A DNA stretch of 64,000 nt from Haloactinospora alba (GCF_006717075.1 NZ_VFQC01000001.1:2217501-2281500), one strand, 5' to 3'; shown: positions 18,225 to 26,996, numbered from the stretch's first letter. Translations and numbers: made by a program. Notes: generated by a model not told the origin, from the letters alone.

Positions 18225-18359
18225 CTAGTTGTCTCGGTGGTGGCTGACCACCACGGCGGCGATGGCCGCACCGACCAGCAGCCCGAGAACCCCCCAGATC
18301 CAGGGGGTGACGGACGTTCCTCCGCCGGCGAGCGCGAGAGCGGCAACTGCGGGGTTCAC
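18225..18359 (-). CDS. 44-residue single-span membrane protein upstream of copD-ctaG
   Basis: This GTG-started 44-codon reading frame ends 28 bases before the CopD-CtaG gene on the same strand. It encodes a short N terminus, a WIWGVLGLLVGAAIAAVVV helix and a polar tail ending HHRDN. A purine-rich GAGG stretch precedes the start by about a dozen bases. The size and helix suit a small accessory subunit or assembly factor, but no family is recognised. The His-His-Arg-Asp tail could bind metal, which is conjecture. Confidence 0.5.
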   Translation of the reverse strand: MNPAVAALALAGGGTSVTPWIWGVLGLLVGAAIAAVVVSHHRDN

Positions 18360-18695
18360 GTACGGACCACCACCTCGGGCCAGGGTAGACCTATTACTAC
18401 AGGGCGTCGGCCCCGGGCCGTCGCGAACGGGAAGCGGCACGCCGGCGCGACGACCGGAACGGTACGGAAACAGCGACACAGCCACGTGCGGAGGTACCAG
18501 CGTGCCACACTGCGGTGACACACATCTCACACGCCGCGACCGCCCGACGACCGGGTTTCCCGAGGAGTGCGGCCGTGTCCCGCGAAACCGGCGTTCCGCG
18601 CCCCGGGAGGAAACGCTCGCGGGGAGAGGCTGCCGACGGAGCGGCCCCGGGAACGGGAACCGCCCGAAACGTACCGAGTCATGGAAGGAGCGGCG
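18360..18695. other. Divergent intergenic region (336 bases)
   Basis: This lies between the small membrane-protein gene and the allantoinase-like gene. It must hold the promoters for both directions. A TAGTAAT hexamer region on the minus strand near 18390-18397 could be the -10 of the copD-ctaG transcript. A GGAAGGAG ribosome site at 18683-18690 serves the rightward gene. I see no further gene. Confidence 0.5.
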
Positions 18696-20000
18696 ATGCC
18701 GCACGCCGACCGTGTTATCCGTTCCCAGCGCGTCGTGACCCCGACCGGCGTGGTTCCGGCCGCCGTCAGTGTCAGCGCGGGCAGGATCACCGGCGTTCAC
18801 GAGCGTGCCGCCGCGCTCAGCGCCGACGAGGAGACCGACCTCGGTCGGGTGGCGCTTCTTCCGGGAGGTGTGGATATCGACGTCGCCGCGCACGCCCCCG
18901 GCGGATCGCTCCGGGAGTGCTACACGCACACGGCCGGCGCCGCGCTCCGCGGCGGTGTCACGACCCTGGTGGCAGCACCCGGTCCCGCCGAGCCCGCCAT
19001 CGTCGACGCGGCAGCGCTCGAATGGCACCGGCGAGCGGCTTCCGCCGCCCCCGCGCACCTGGCGTTCCTCGCCGGAGTCACCGGTGACACCACCCCGGCC
19101 GGGATCGCCGAGCTGCACGCGGCCGGCGCCGCGGGGTTCTACTGCTCCCTGTCGGACGGGGGCGGGCCGGACCTCCCCGCCATACCCGAGGGGCAGCTGC
19201 GGTCGGTGATGGCCGAGCTCGCCGCCATACCCGCCCCGCTGCTGGTCCACCCCGAGGACGGCGGGGAGATGGCTGCCCACCGTGACGGGGACTCGTCCGA
19301 CCCCGCCGGGTCCCGGCCGCAGCGTGCGGAACGGCGGGGGCTGGAACGGGTCATGGCGGCCGTACGCGCGACCGGTGCGCCCACGCACGTCTGCCCGTTC
19401 ACCGCGGCCGACTCCGCCGCCCTGCTGGAAGCGGCACGAGCCGCCAGCCTACCGGTCAGCGCCCAGACCTGTCCGCACTACCTCTGCCTGCCGGTCGGCA
19501 GCGCCCCGGAAGGCGGAACGTCCCCGCGGGGACGCCCGCCGCTGCGTTCCGAGGCGAACCGGCAGGCCCTGTGGAGCGCCCTGCTCGCGCGTACCGATCC
19601 GGCGCTCACCGCCGTCGGGTCCGGCCACTGTCCCGCCGCCGGAATGGCGACGCTCCCCTGGGCGCTTCCGGCGCTGTGGACCGAAGCCGCACAGCGCGGC
19701 CGCGGCCTGGCCGATGTCGCCCGGTGGACCGCGACGAACCCCGCCACGCTCCTCGGGCTGCGCGCCAAGGGCAGGATCGCCGCCGGCCACGACGCCGACC
19801 TGGTCGCTTTCGACACCGCCGGCCGGCAGCCCGTCCCGGCGGAGTCGGAGGGTCCGTACGCGGCGCGCCGGCTCTCGGGGCGGGTCACCCGGACCTGGGT
19901 AGCGGGACGCAGGGTCCATCCCGCACCGGACCGGGAGCCCGGTCGGGAACGCGCCGGCTCCCCGGCTCAGGGGCCGAACCCCACCGCCGGGGTTACATAG
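18696..20000 (+). CDS. Allantoinase/dihydroorotase-like amidohydrolase lacking canonical metal ligands
   Basis: A 434-residue protein with the overall layout of cyclic amidohydrolases: a beta-rich N terminus (VIRSQRVVTPTG), a TIM barrel, and a C-terminal TNPATLLGLRAKGRIAAGHDADLV block typical of allantoinase and dihydroorotase. The usual DxHxH is IDVAAH here, so the first histidine is lost. The usual SDHAP is SGHCP, so the catalytic aspartate is lost. The TCPHYL histidine and a VHPED motif remain. The start at 18696 is set by GGAAGGAG. It is probably inactive as a normal hydrolase, or altered in chemistry. It precedes alanine dehydrogenase on the same strand after 104 bases. Confidence 0.78.
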   Translation: MPHADRVIRSQRVVTPTGVVPAAVSVSAGRITGVHERAAALSADEETDLGRVALLPGGVDIDVAAHAPGGSLRECYTHTAGAALRGGVTTLVAAPGPAEPAIVDAAALEWHRRAASAAPAHLAFLAGVTGDTTPAGIAELHAAGAAGFYCSLSDGGGPDLPAIPEGQLRSVMAELAAIPAPLLVHPEDGGEMAAHRDGDSSDPAGSRPQRAERRGLERVMAAVRATGAPTHVCPFTAADSAALLEAARAASLPVSAQTCPHYLCLPVGSAPEGGTSPRGRPPLRSEANRQALWSALLARTDPALTAVGSGHCPAAGMATLPWALPALWTEAAQRGRGLADVARWTATNPATLLGLRAKGRIAAGHDADLVAFDTAGRQPVPAESEGPYAARRLSGRVTRTWVAGRRVHPAPDREPGRERAGSPAQGPNPTAGVT

Positions 20001-20104
20001 TGTAAAGAAGAAGTGGTATCAGCATTCACGCCGGAGGTTGGCGGGCCGGGCCCGGACACGACACAGTGAATACGTGTCAACGGTGATACGTGAAGGAGAA
20101 CTAC

Positions 20105-21229
20105 GTGCGCATCGGCGTCCCCCGCGAAATCAAGAACCACGAGTACCGCGTCGCCATCGCTCCGGCCGGCGTCCACGAGCTGGTCATGCGCGGCCACTCG
20201 GTCGCCGTCGAACGTGACGCCGGCATCGGGTCCTCCATCTCCAACGAGGAGTTCACCGCCGCCGGCGCGCGCATCCTCGACAGCGCCGACGACGTGTGGG
20301 CCGAAGGCGACCTCATCCTGAAGGTCAAAGAGCCCGTTCCGGAGGAGCACCACCGGATGCGGGAGGGGCAGATCCTGTTCACCTACCTGCACCTGGCGGC
20401 GTCCCAGCCGTGCACCGACGCGCTCCTGGAGCGCGGGGTGACCGGTATCGCCTACGAGACCGTGCAGCTCCCCGACGGCTCGCTGCCGCTGCTGGCGCCG
20501 ATGTCCGAGGTCGCCGGACGGCTGGCCCCGCAGGTCGGCGCGACGACGCTGCAACGCCCCAACGGGGGGCGGGGAACGCTGATGGGCGGGGTTCCCGGGG
20601 TGCGCCCCACGCGGGTCACCGTCGTCGGAGCCGGGGTGTCCGGGATGAACGCGACCCAGATCGCTGTGGGCATGGGCGCCGACGTCACCCTGCTCGACCT
20701 GGACGTGGCCAAGCTGCGGCACGCGGAGGAACTGTACCGCGGCCGGGTGAGGACGGTGGTGTCCAACGCCTTCGAGCTGGAGCGCACCGCCCTCGAGTCG
20801 GACCTGCTCATCGGCGCGGTGCTCGTCCCCGGCGCGAAAGCCCCCAAACTGGTCAGCAACGAGCTGGTCTCCCGGATGAAACCCGGTGCGGTGCTGGTGG
20901 ACATCGCGATCGACCAGGGAGGGTGCTTCGCCGACTCTCGCCCCACCACGCACGACGCGCCCACGTTCGAGGTGCACGACACGGTCTTCTACTGCGTCGC
21001 GAACATGCCGGGGGCGGTACCCAACACCTCGACCCACGCGCTGACCAAGGACACGCTGCGTTACACGGTCGCCCTGGCGGACAAGGGGTGGAACCGCGCG
21101 CTCAACGACGACCCGGTGCTCGCCGGCGGTCTCAACACCCACGCCGGGGAGCTCACCAACGAGGCCGTGGCCCGGGCGCACGGGCGCACGTACCGCACCG
21201 TCGCCGAGACACTCGCCGAGACGGCGTGA
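20105..21229 (+). CDS. ald: Alanine dehydrogenase
   Basis: A 374-residue NAD-dependent L-alanine dehydrogenase, which interconverts alanine and pyruvate plus ammonia. Substrate residues are visible in NHEYRVAIAP (Arg), LILKVKEP (Lys), FTYLHLAAS (His) and DIAIDQGG (Asp). The nucleotide-binding loop is VVGAGVSGMNA. The GTG at 20105 is chosen because AAGGAG lies six bases upstream. The length is normal. A strong hairpin follows the stop, so the gene probably ends its own transcript. Confidence 0.95.
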   Translation: MRIGVPREIKNHEYRVAIAPAGVHELVMRGHSVAVERDAGIGSSISNEEFTAAGARILDSADDVWAEGDLILKVKEPVPEEHHRMREGQILFTYLHLAASQPCTDALLERGVTGIAYETVQLPDGSLPLLAPMSEVAGRLAPQVGATTLQRPNGGRGTLMGGVPGVRPTRVTVVGAGVSGMNATQIAVGMGADVTLLDLDVAKLRHAEELYRGRVRTVVSNAFELERTALESDLLIGAVLVPGAKAPKLVSNELVSRMKPGAVLVDIAIDQGGCFADSRPTTHDAPTFEVHDTVFYCVANMPGAVPNTSTHALTKDTLRYTVALADKGWNRALNDDPVLAGGLNTHAGELTNEAVARAHGRTYRTVAETLAETA

Positions 21230-21236
21230 CCCCGCA

Positions 21237-21270
21237 GGGAGCGGCCGCGGTCCCCACCCCGGCCGCTCCC
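21237..21270 (+). terminator. Hairpin after ald
   Basis: GGGAGCGGCC at 21237-21246 pairs perfectly with GGCCGCTCCC at 21261-21270 across a 14-base loop, seven bases after the ald stop codon. There is no U-tract, which is usual for this GC range. Confidence 0.65.
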
Positions 21271-21367
21271 CCGCCAGCCTCCCGTCCGTCGGCGCCGCGG
21301 TCACGCTGGGGGACACACCCGTGTCCCTCCCAGTCAGCGCGGTCCGGTCCGGCTAGGGTGAGGCGCG

Positions 21368-21997
21368 ATGGCGCGACGCGAACTGTGGACGGGATCGGTT
21401 CCGCGCCGGAGCCCGTTCGCGTTTCCCCGCGGATTCTCGGGGCGTCTCGCCGGCCGGATCATGGCCCGCACCAACCGCGCCCGCAACACCGAGGTCAGCG
21501 AGGCCCTGGAGATCGGGCCCCAGGAACTCGTCCTGGAGGTGGGACACGGCCCGGGGCTCCTCCTGCGCGACCTGGCGCGGCGGACCGGGGAGCCCGTGAC
21601 CGGGGTGGACCCTTCCCCGGAGATGGTCGCGATGGCCCGGGAGCGCAACGCCGACCTGGTACGTGAGGGTCGGCTCCGCCTCCGCACCGGTAGCGCCTGT
21701 GCCACCGGTGCGGCCACCGACTCCGTGGACCTCGTCCTGTCGATGAACACCATCGCGATGTGGCCCCGCCTCGACGACGGGTTCGCCGAGTTCCTGCGGG
21801 TGTTGCGGCCGGGTGGCCGGGTCGTGGTCACCTGGCACCGCCGCCCGCGCCGGTTCGCCCTCACACCGGAGGAACTCGGGACGATCGCGGCGGCGATGCG
21901 GCGCAGGTTCTGTTCGCTCGAACGGGTCGTCCTGCGCGAGTCGGTCATGTTCCGCGCCGTCGCGCCACCGGGAACAACGGCCGCCGGTAACGGTTAG
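21368..21997 (+). CDS. Class I SAM-dependent methyltransferase
   Basis: A 209-residue methyltransferase of the Methyltransf_11 type. Motif I is VLEVGHGPGLLL, the acidic end of strand 2 is VTGVDPSPEMV, and the post-motif strand is VDLVLSMNTIAMWP followed by LRPGGRVVVTWH. The N-terminal Arg-rich stretch with GFSGRLAGRIMART is common to small methyltransferases of unknown substrate. The ATG at 21368 lies closely after GGTGAGGCGCG. The next gene on the same strand begins 61 bases after its stop. Confidence 0.85.
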   Translation: MARRELWTGSVPRRSPFAFPRGFSGRLAGRIMARTNRARNTEVSEALEIGPQELVLEVGHGPGLLLRDLARRTGEPVTGVDPSPEMVAMARERNADLVREGRLRLRTGSACATGAATDSVDLVLSMNTIAMWPRLDDGFAEFLRVLRPGGRVVVTWHRRPRRFALTPEELGTIAAAMRRRFCSLERVVLRESVMFRAVAPPGTTAAGNG

Positions 21998-22058
21998 GTT
22001 CGAGGGCAGGCATTTCACCTGTTCTCTCGTGTTCGTCGACGTAGGGAGGCGGATCCGC

Positions 22059-23195
22059 GTGTCACGCACGGAACCGGCGGCAACCACCCGGATCGTGGGC
22101 ATCGAGGCCTTCCTGGTGCGGCTTCCCCTGGTCCACGCCCGGGCCCGGAAGAGCGCGTCCAGGGACCGGCCGCGTTTCGCCCGGCACGCTCTGGTCCGGG
22201 TGACCGACCGGGACGGCGCGGCCGGCTGGGGGGAGGTTCCCGACGTCGACACCGCGCTGTGGCAGGCGCTCGTGGAGGAGCACGGCCCCGCCCTGCTCCG
22301 GCACTCCTGGAAGCGTCCCACGGAGGTCGAGGACGCGTTCACCGGCCTCGGTGACCTTCCCGCCGTTCGCGCGGGACTGGACACCGCCTGCTGGGACCTG
22401 TGGAGCGGGAAGCGCGGAACACCGCTCTCCCACGCCCTGGGGGGAAACCGCACCGCCGTCACGGCGGGGGTGACCCTCGCCCGCCAGCCCTCCGAGGAGT
22501 CCCTGGTCAGGGAGGTCAACCGGCACGTCGGCAGCGGGTTCCAGCGGGTCAGGTTGGACGTCGAACCGGGATGGGACGTGGAACCGGTACGCGCGGTGCA
22601 GGAACGCTTCCCGTTCCTCGTGCTCCAGGCCAACGCCGAGGGACGCTACACGGAGGAGACGGCGGATCTGGAGGCGTTGCGGGCGCTGGACAGCTACGGC
22701 CTGCTCGCCATCGAACAGCCCTTCCCCGCGCCGGATCTGGCGGCGCACGCCCGGCTTCGCCGCGAACTCCGCACACCGGTGGCGCTGAACACCTCGGTCG
22801 CCTCCCTCGCGGACCTGGACGAAGCGATCCGCCAGGAAGCCGGCGGCGCGTTGAACGTCCGGATGTCGCGGCTGGGGGGCCTGACCCAGGCCCGGCGCGC
22901 GCACGACCGCGCTGTGGACGCCGGATGGGACGTGTGGTGCGGTTCGGACGGGGAGTCCGGCCTCGGGCGGGCGAGCCTGGTCGCGTTGGCCTCGCTGCCC
23001 GGCGTCACCCTGCCCAGCGAGATGCCCGGAGCGGGCGGACGGTTCAGCCGGGAGACCGCGCAACCGCCGGTCCGCGCGCAGGACGGTGTCGTTCCCGTTC
23101 CGCTGACTCGGCCGGGGGCGGGGCACGACGTGGACCGGAAGGCACTGGACGCACTCACGGAGCGTTCCGCCACGGTGGGCAGTCCCGCCGGTTGA
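22059..23195 (+). CDS. Enolase-superfamily protein (OSBS/NSAR-like) that has lost its catalytic residues
   Basis: A 378-residue protein that aligns along its length with o-succinylbenzoate synthase/N-succinylamino acid racemase (MenC-like) enzymes: PGWDVEPVRAVQERFP, LLAIEQPFPAPDLAAHARL, CGSDGESGLGRASLVALASL, and a final PVPLTRPGAGHDVD. The catalytic set is gone. The KxK lysines are replaced (RVRLDVEPG). The first metal aspartate is Gln (VLQANAEG). The third metal position is Asn (VALNTSV). The second-half lysine is Arg (LNVRMSRLGG). Only the glutamate of IEQP remains. The frame is intact and normal in length. Start GTG at 22059 follows AGGGAGG. It is probably a pseudoenzyme. Confidence 0.82.
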   Translation: MSRTEPAATTRIVGIEAFLVRLPLVHARARKSASRDRPRFARHALVRVTDRDGAAGWGEVPDVDTALWQALVEEHGPALLRHSWKRPTEVEDAFTGLGDLPAVRAGLDTACWDLWSGKRGTPLSHALGGNRTAVTAGVTLARQPSEESLVREVNRHVGSGFQRVRLDVEPGWDVEPVRAVQERFPFLVLQANAEGRYTEETADLEALRALDSYGLLAIEQPFPAPDLAAHARLRRELRTPVALNTSVASLADLDEAIRQEAGGALNVRMSRLGGLTQARRAHDRAVDAGWDVWCGSDGESGLGRASLVALASLPGVTLPSEMPGAGGRFSRETAQPPVRAQDGVVPVPLTRPGAGHDVDRKALDALTERSATVGSPAG

Positions 23196-23365
23196 CGGCG
23201 CCGGGGTCCACCGGTGCCCGGGTCGGCGGTGCCGGTCCCTCCGGGCCCATGGCGCGGAGGGAGCCGGAACGGCGCCGCCGCGCGTTCGTGCCGCACCTCC
23301 CGCGCGCGGGAGTGGGCGCGGACCCTTACCCGTACGGGCCGGGAGCGGGTAGCCTAGCCCCGACC

Positions 23366-23387
23366 ACAAACCGGTTGGTCGGTTTGT
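23366..23387. promoter_or_regulatory. TetR-type operator-like palindrome before the MaoC gene
   Basis: ACAAACCG at 23366-23373 is inverted as CGGTTTGT at 23380-23387 with six bases between. It lies 29 bases before the MaoC start. AAACCGGTTGG-like palindromes are typical TetR-family targets in actinobacterial acyl-CoA genes. No TetR gene is adjacent. Confidence 0.6.
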
Positions 23388-23416
23388 CGCCAGCTACCCG
23401 TAAGGAACCGACGAGT

Positions 23417-23872
23417 ATGCGGACGTTCGCTGACGTATCAGAGCTCGTGGCCGCCCAGGGCGAACACCTGGGCCACAGCGACTGGTTGACCGTGACCCAG
23501 GAGCGCATCGACCAGTTCGCGGAGGCCACCGGCGACCACCAGTGGATCCATGTGGACCGGGAACGGGCCGCAAGCGGACCCTTCGGCACGACGATCGCGC
23601 ACGGCTACCTCTCCCTCTCCCTGCTCCCCCTCCTCGCCTCCCAGGTCTACACCCTGCGTAGGCAACCGAGCATGGGCATCAACTACGGCCTGAACAAGGT
23701 CCGTTTCCTGCAGCCGGTGGTGTGCGGGGCCAGTGTCCGGGACGGCATAGAGCTCACGGGGGTGGAGGAGACCTCCCAGGGGCAGCTGTTGACGATGAAG
23801 CACCACCTCGAGATCTCCGGTGAGGAACGCCCCGCTCTGGTAGCCGAGTCCCTCTCCCTCGTCGTCCCCTGA
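23417..23872 (+). CDS. MaoC-family (R)-specific enoyl-CoA hydratase
   Basis: A 151-residue hot-dog-fold protein. The hydratase-2 motif is complete: Asp in ATGDHQWIHVD, then SGPFGTTIAHGYLSLSL containing the catalytic His. MaoC hydratases add water to trans-2-enoyl-CoA in fatty acid or branched-chain acyl-CoA metabolism. The substrate is not determined. An AAGGA lies about nine bases before ATG 23417. The gene stands alone, with a palindromic operator at its promoter. Confidence 0.9.
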   Translation: MRTFADVSELVAAQGEHLGHSDWLTVTQERIDQFAEATGDHQWIHVDRERAASGPFGTTIAHGYLSLSLLPLLASQVYTLRRQPSMGINYGLNKVRFLQPVVCGASVRDGIELTGVEETSQGQLLTMKHHLEISGEERPALVAESLSLVVP

Positions 23873-24081
23873 GACCGGCCCTCCCGCGCGGTTTCCCCGG
23901 TACCGGCACGCCCACACACGGCGCGGATCCCGTCCGGCGGACGCTGATCGTGACGAGCGGCGCGCACGCGTCCGTTCGGACGGGAGCTAACACGCCTCTG
24001 GCTCAGGAATGCCGGAGCACGGCAGGACAACGGTCTATGCTCGCCTGGTCACCGTACGTAGTGTGATGACCAGGAGGCGAC

Positions 24082-26079
24082 ATGGTCCGCGATCGGCGTG
24101 ACTCCGGCTCCAGTGACCGGGAACTCGGGATGGACGCCCGGATCGACCGGCGTGACTTCTTCGACGGGGTCGCGGCCCTCGCCGTCGGAGGCGCCGCGAC
24201 GGCCGCCTTCTCCGGTTGCGCCCCCGAGAAGCGGGACTTCTCGATCAGCCCCAGCCGCCCCGACCCCTACCCGACCAGTGACTATCCGCCCGGTATGACC
24301 GGACTGCGCGGCAACACCGACGCCGCCCTGAGTATCCCGCACACCCTCCGGGACGGGAGGCTCGGCAACGTCACCAACACCGAGTCGGTCACCGACACGG
24401 GGGAGCACTACGACCTCGTGGTCGTGGGCGCGGGGATCAGCGGCCTCGCGGCGGCGTACTTCTACCGCAAGCGCAATCCCGGCGCCACCGTCCTCATCCT
24501 GGACAACCACAACGAGTTCGGCGGACACGCCCGGCGAAACGAGTTCCACCCGCAGGGAAGGGACCAGGTCCTCATCGGGTACGGCGGCACGCAGGCCATC
24601 GACACCCCGTCCATCTACAGCGACGTGGCCATGGGACTGCTACGGGAGCTGGGGATCGACGTCTCCCGGTTCAACGAGTACTTCGACCGGGAGTTCTACG
24701 GTTCGTTCGGGCTCGCCGAGGAGGGCGACGCGGTGTTCTTCACCGCCGAGGACTTCGACCGCGACCACCTGGCCGTACGGGCCCCGCACATGTCCACCCG
24801 GGAGTGGCTCGCCGACGCGCCGATCAGCCAGGCGGGGCTGGAGGACCTGGCCGCGCTGCTGGAGGAGCCCCGGGACTGGATGCCCGGCCTGAGCGACAGC
24901 GAGAAGAAGGAACGGCTCGCCGGGATGACCTACACCGAGTACCTCAGCGACGTCGCCGGGCTGGGTCCCGAAGCGGTCGCGTTCTGCGGGACGCTCACCA
25001 GCGACGAGTGGGCCGTTCCCGCCTCGGACTGGAGCGCGCTGGACGCGTGGGGCGACGACCTCCCCGGATTCGAGGGCCTGGGGCTCGACGCGTCCGAGGC
25101 CTACCCCCTCAACTCGTACTCGATCCGGCGGTTCTGGCACTACGAGGACCCCTACATCCACCACTTCCCGGACGGGAACGCGAGCATCGCCCGGTTGCTG
25201 GTGCACCGGCTCGTCCCCAACGCCGTACCCGACGCGGACACCCTGGACATGGACAGTGTCGTCCTCGCCGAGTTCGACTACTCCGAACTGGACAGGCAGG
25301 ACAACGAGGTACGGATCCGTCTGGAGGCGCCCTGTACCGAGCTGCGGCACGACGGCATGCCGGACAGCGCCGAGCGGGTGAACGTCACCTACTACCAGGA
25401 CGGGGAGCTGCGCCGGGCGAGCGGCTCGCATGTCGTCATGGCGGCCTGGCACGTGATGGGACAGTACATCCTGCCGGAGGCTCCCAGCCCGCAGCGGGAG
25501 GCGATGAAGGACGCGTCCAAGCAGCCGCTGCTCTACGGCAACGTCGTGGTGCGGAACTGGCGCCCCTGGGTCGAGCTGGGTATACGCCACATCCGGTTCA
25601 CCAGCGGCGACTGGGCGGTGGCCCAGTTGGACTTCCCGGTGAGCATGGGCGGCTACGAGCACTCGCAGTCCCCGGACGAACCGATCGTCATCCAGATGAT
25701 CAGCGCGCCCTCACCACCGGACAGCGCACCGGCCAAGGCCGCCATCTCCGCCCGGCACGACCTCCTCAACCGCCCGTTCGACAGTTACGAGCGCAGTATC
25801 CGCGAGACGCTGAACCGGGCGCTGGGCGACGGCGGGTTCGACGCCAAGCGCGACATCGAGGCGATCACGGTCAACCGGTGGGCGCACGGCTACGCACGCG
25901 AGTACGCTCGCCCCTACGACCGGTTCTGGCCCTATGAGCGGACCCCGGCGGAGGTCGCGCGGCGCCCGTTCGGCAGGATCAGCATCGCGAACTCCGACGC
26001 CGCCCCCAATGCCTACACCGACATCGCCATCGACGAGGCGCACCGTGCCGTCACCGAGCTGCTGGACGGGCAGCGGTAG
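24082..26079 (+). CDS. Tat-exported FAD-dependent oxidoreductase, spermidine-dehydrogenase-like
   Basis: A 665-residue flavoprotein. The N terminus has a twin-arginine signal (DRRDFFDGVAALAVGG) followed by AFSGC, a possible lipidation cysteine. The dinucleotide-binding motif is VVVGAGISGLAAAYFY near residue 113, with ILDNHNEFGGHAR after it. The C terminus has NRWAHGYAREYARPYDR, like spermidine dehydrogenase of Pseudomonas. The role is therefore likely oxidation of an amine or related substrate outside the membrane. The start is well fixed by CAGGAGG. The gene is monocistronic, with about 200 bases on each side. Confidence 0.8.
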   Translation: MVRDRRDSGSSDRELGMDARIDRRDFFDGVAALAVGGAATAAFSGCAPEKRDFSISPSRPDPYPTSDYPPGMTGLRGNTDAALSIPHTLRDGRLGNVTNTESVTDTGEHYDLVVVGAGISGLAAAYFYRKRNPGATVLILDNHNEFGGHARRNEFHPQGRDQVLIGYGGTQAIDTPSIYSDVAMGLLRELGIDVSRFNEYFDREFYGSFGLAEEGDAVFFTAEDFDRDHLAVRAPHMSTREWLADAPISQAGLEDLAALLEEPRDWMPGLSDSEKKERLAGMTYTEYLSDVAGLGPEAVAFCGTLTSDEWAVPASDWSALDAWGDDLPGFEGLGLDASEAYPLNSYSIRRFWHYEDPYIHHFPDGNASIARLLVHRLVPNAVPDADTLDMDSVVLAEFDYSELDRQDNEVRIRLEAPCTELRHDGMPDSAERVNVTYYQDGELRRASGSHVVMAAWHVMGQYILPEAPSPQREAMKDASKQPLLYGNVVVRNWRPWVELGIRHIRFTSGDWAVAQLDFPVSMGGYEHSQSPDEPIVIQMISAPSPPDSAPAKAAISARHDLLNRPFDSYERSIRETLNRALGDGGFDAKRDIEAITVNRWAHGYAREYARPYDRFWPYERTPAEVARRPFGRISIANSDAAPNAYTDIAIDEAHRAVTELLDGQR

Positions 26080-26273
26080 GCGGGGAGCCCCGCCGCGAGG
26101 GAGCGGGAGAGCCTGGCACAGGGGCAGTTCGCTGGGAGTGGGAACAGATTTTATTCCACAACGGAACTGTCGGATAGGTGACACCGGGATATCCCGGCGG
26201 CTGCTGATAGTTTTCTACCAGAGAGCAAGATCGCTCGATCCATCGCACAACCGCGTCAGAGGAAGGTGCGTAC

Positions 26274-26888
26274 ATGCCCGCGCCATATTCGCTTCCGGAA
26301 CTGCCGTACGACTACTCGGCGCTCGAGCCGCACATCTCCGGCAAGATCATGGAGCTGCACCACGACAAGCACCACCTCGCCTACGTCAACGGGGCCAACA
26401 CCGCCCTGGAGAAGCTGGCCGAGGCGCGCGAGAGCGGCGAGTTGAGCACGGTGAACATGCTGGAGAAGAATCTGGCGTTCAACCTGGCCGGCCACGTCAA
26501 CCACAGCGTGTTCTGGCCCAACATGTCGCCCGACGGCGGCGACAAGCCCGAGGGTGAGCTGGCCGCCGCCATCGACGACCAGTTCGGGTCCTTCGACGCC
26601 TTCCGCGCGCACTTCAGCGCCGTCGCCACCGGCGTGCAGGGCTCCGGCTGGGCCATCCTCGCCTGGGACATCCTCGGGCAGCGCCTGATCATCGAGCAGC
26701 TCTACGACCACCAGGGCAACCTGGCGGCCGGCTCCTACCCGCTGCTCATGCTGGACATGTGGGAGCACGCCTTCTACCTGGACTACCACAACGTCAAGGC
26801 GGACTACGTCAAAGCGTTCTGGAACGTCGTCAACTGGGCGGACGTGCAGCGCCGCTTCGACGACGCCCGCAAGGTCCAGTTGGCCTGA
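26274..26888 (+). CDS. Superoxide dismutase, Fe/Mn family
   Basis: A 204-residue enzyme that dismutates superoxide in the cytoplasm. It starts [19 protein letters not shown], and the four metal ligands are present: His in MELHHDKHH, His in [12 protein letters not shown], and Asp and His in [15 protein letters not shown]. Fe versus Mn cannot be told reliably here. An AGGAAGG site precedes the ATG. The 190-base upstream region contains an AT-rich stretch (AGATTTTATTCC) unlike its surroundings and presumably carries the promoter. A hairpin follows the stop. Confidence 0.95.
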   Translation: MPAPYSLPELPYDYSALEPHISGKIMELHHDKHHLAYVNGANTALEKLAEARESGELSTVNMLEKNLAFNLAGHVNHSVFWPNMSPDGGDKPEGELAAAIDDQFGSFDAFRAHFSAVATGVQGSGWAILAWDILGQRLIIEQLYDHQGNLAAGSYPLLMLDMWEHAFYLDYHNVKADYVKAFWNVVNWADVQRRFDDARKVQLA

Positions 26889-26906
26889 CCCGCGTGTCGG
26901 GCGGGT

Positions 26907-26932
26907 CGGGCGGTGCCGCACGGCGCCGCCCG
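26907..26932. terminator. Hairpin between sod and the DUF2630 gene
   Basis: CGGGCGGTGCC at 26907-26917 pairs with GGCGCCGCCCG at 26922-26932 across a short loop, with one G-T pair. It sits between convergent genes and could serve both. Confidence 0.6.
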
Positions 26933-26996
26933 TCACCGTCCCGCCTCCGTTGCCGTTTCCGCGCCGGTTCGGCGCCCCTCGGCACCGCCCCGACGC

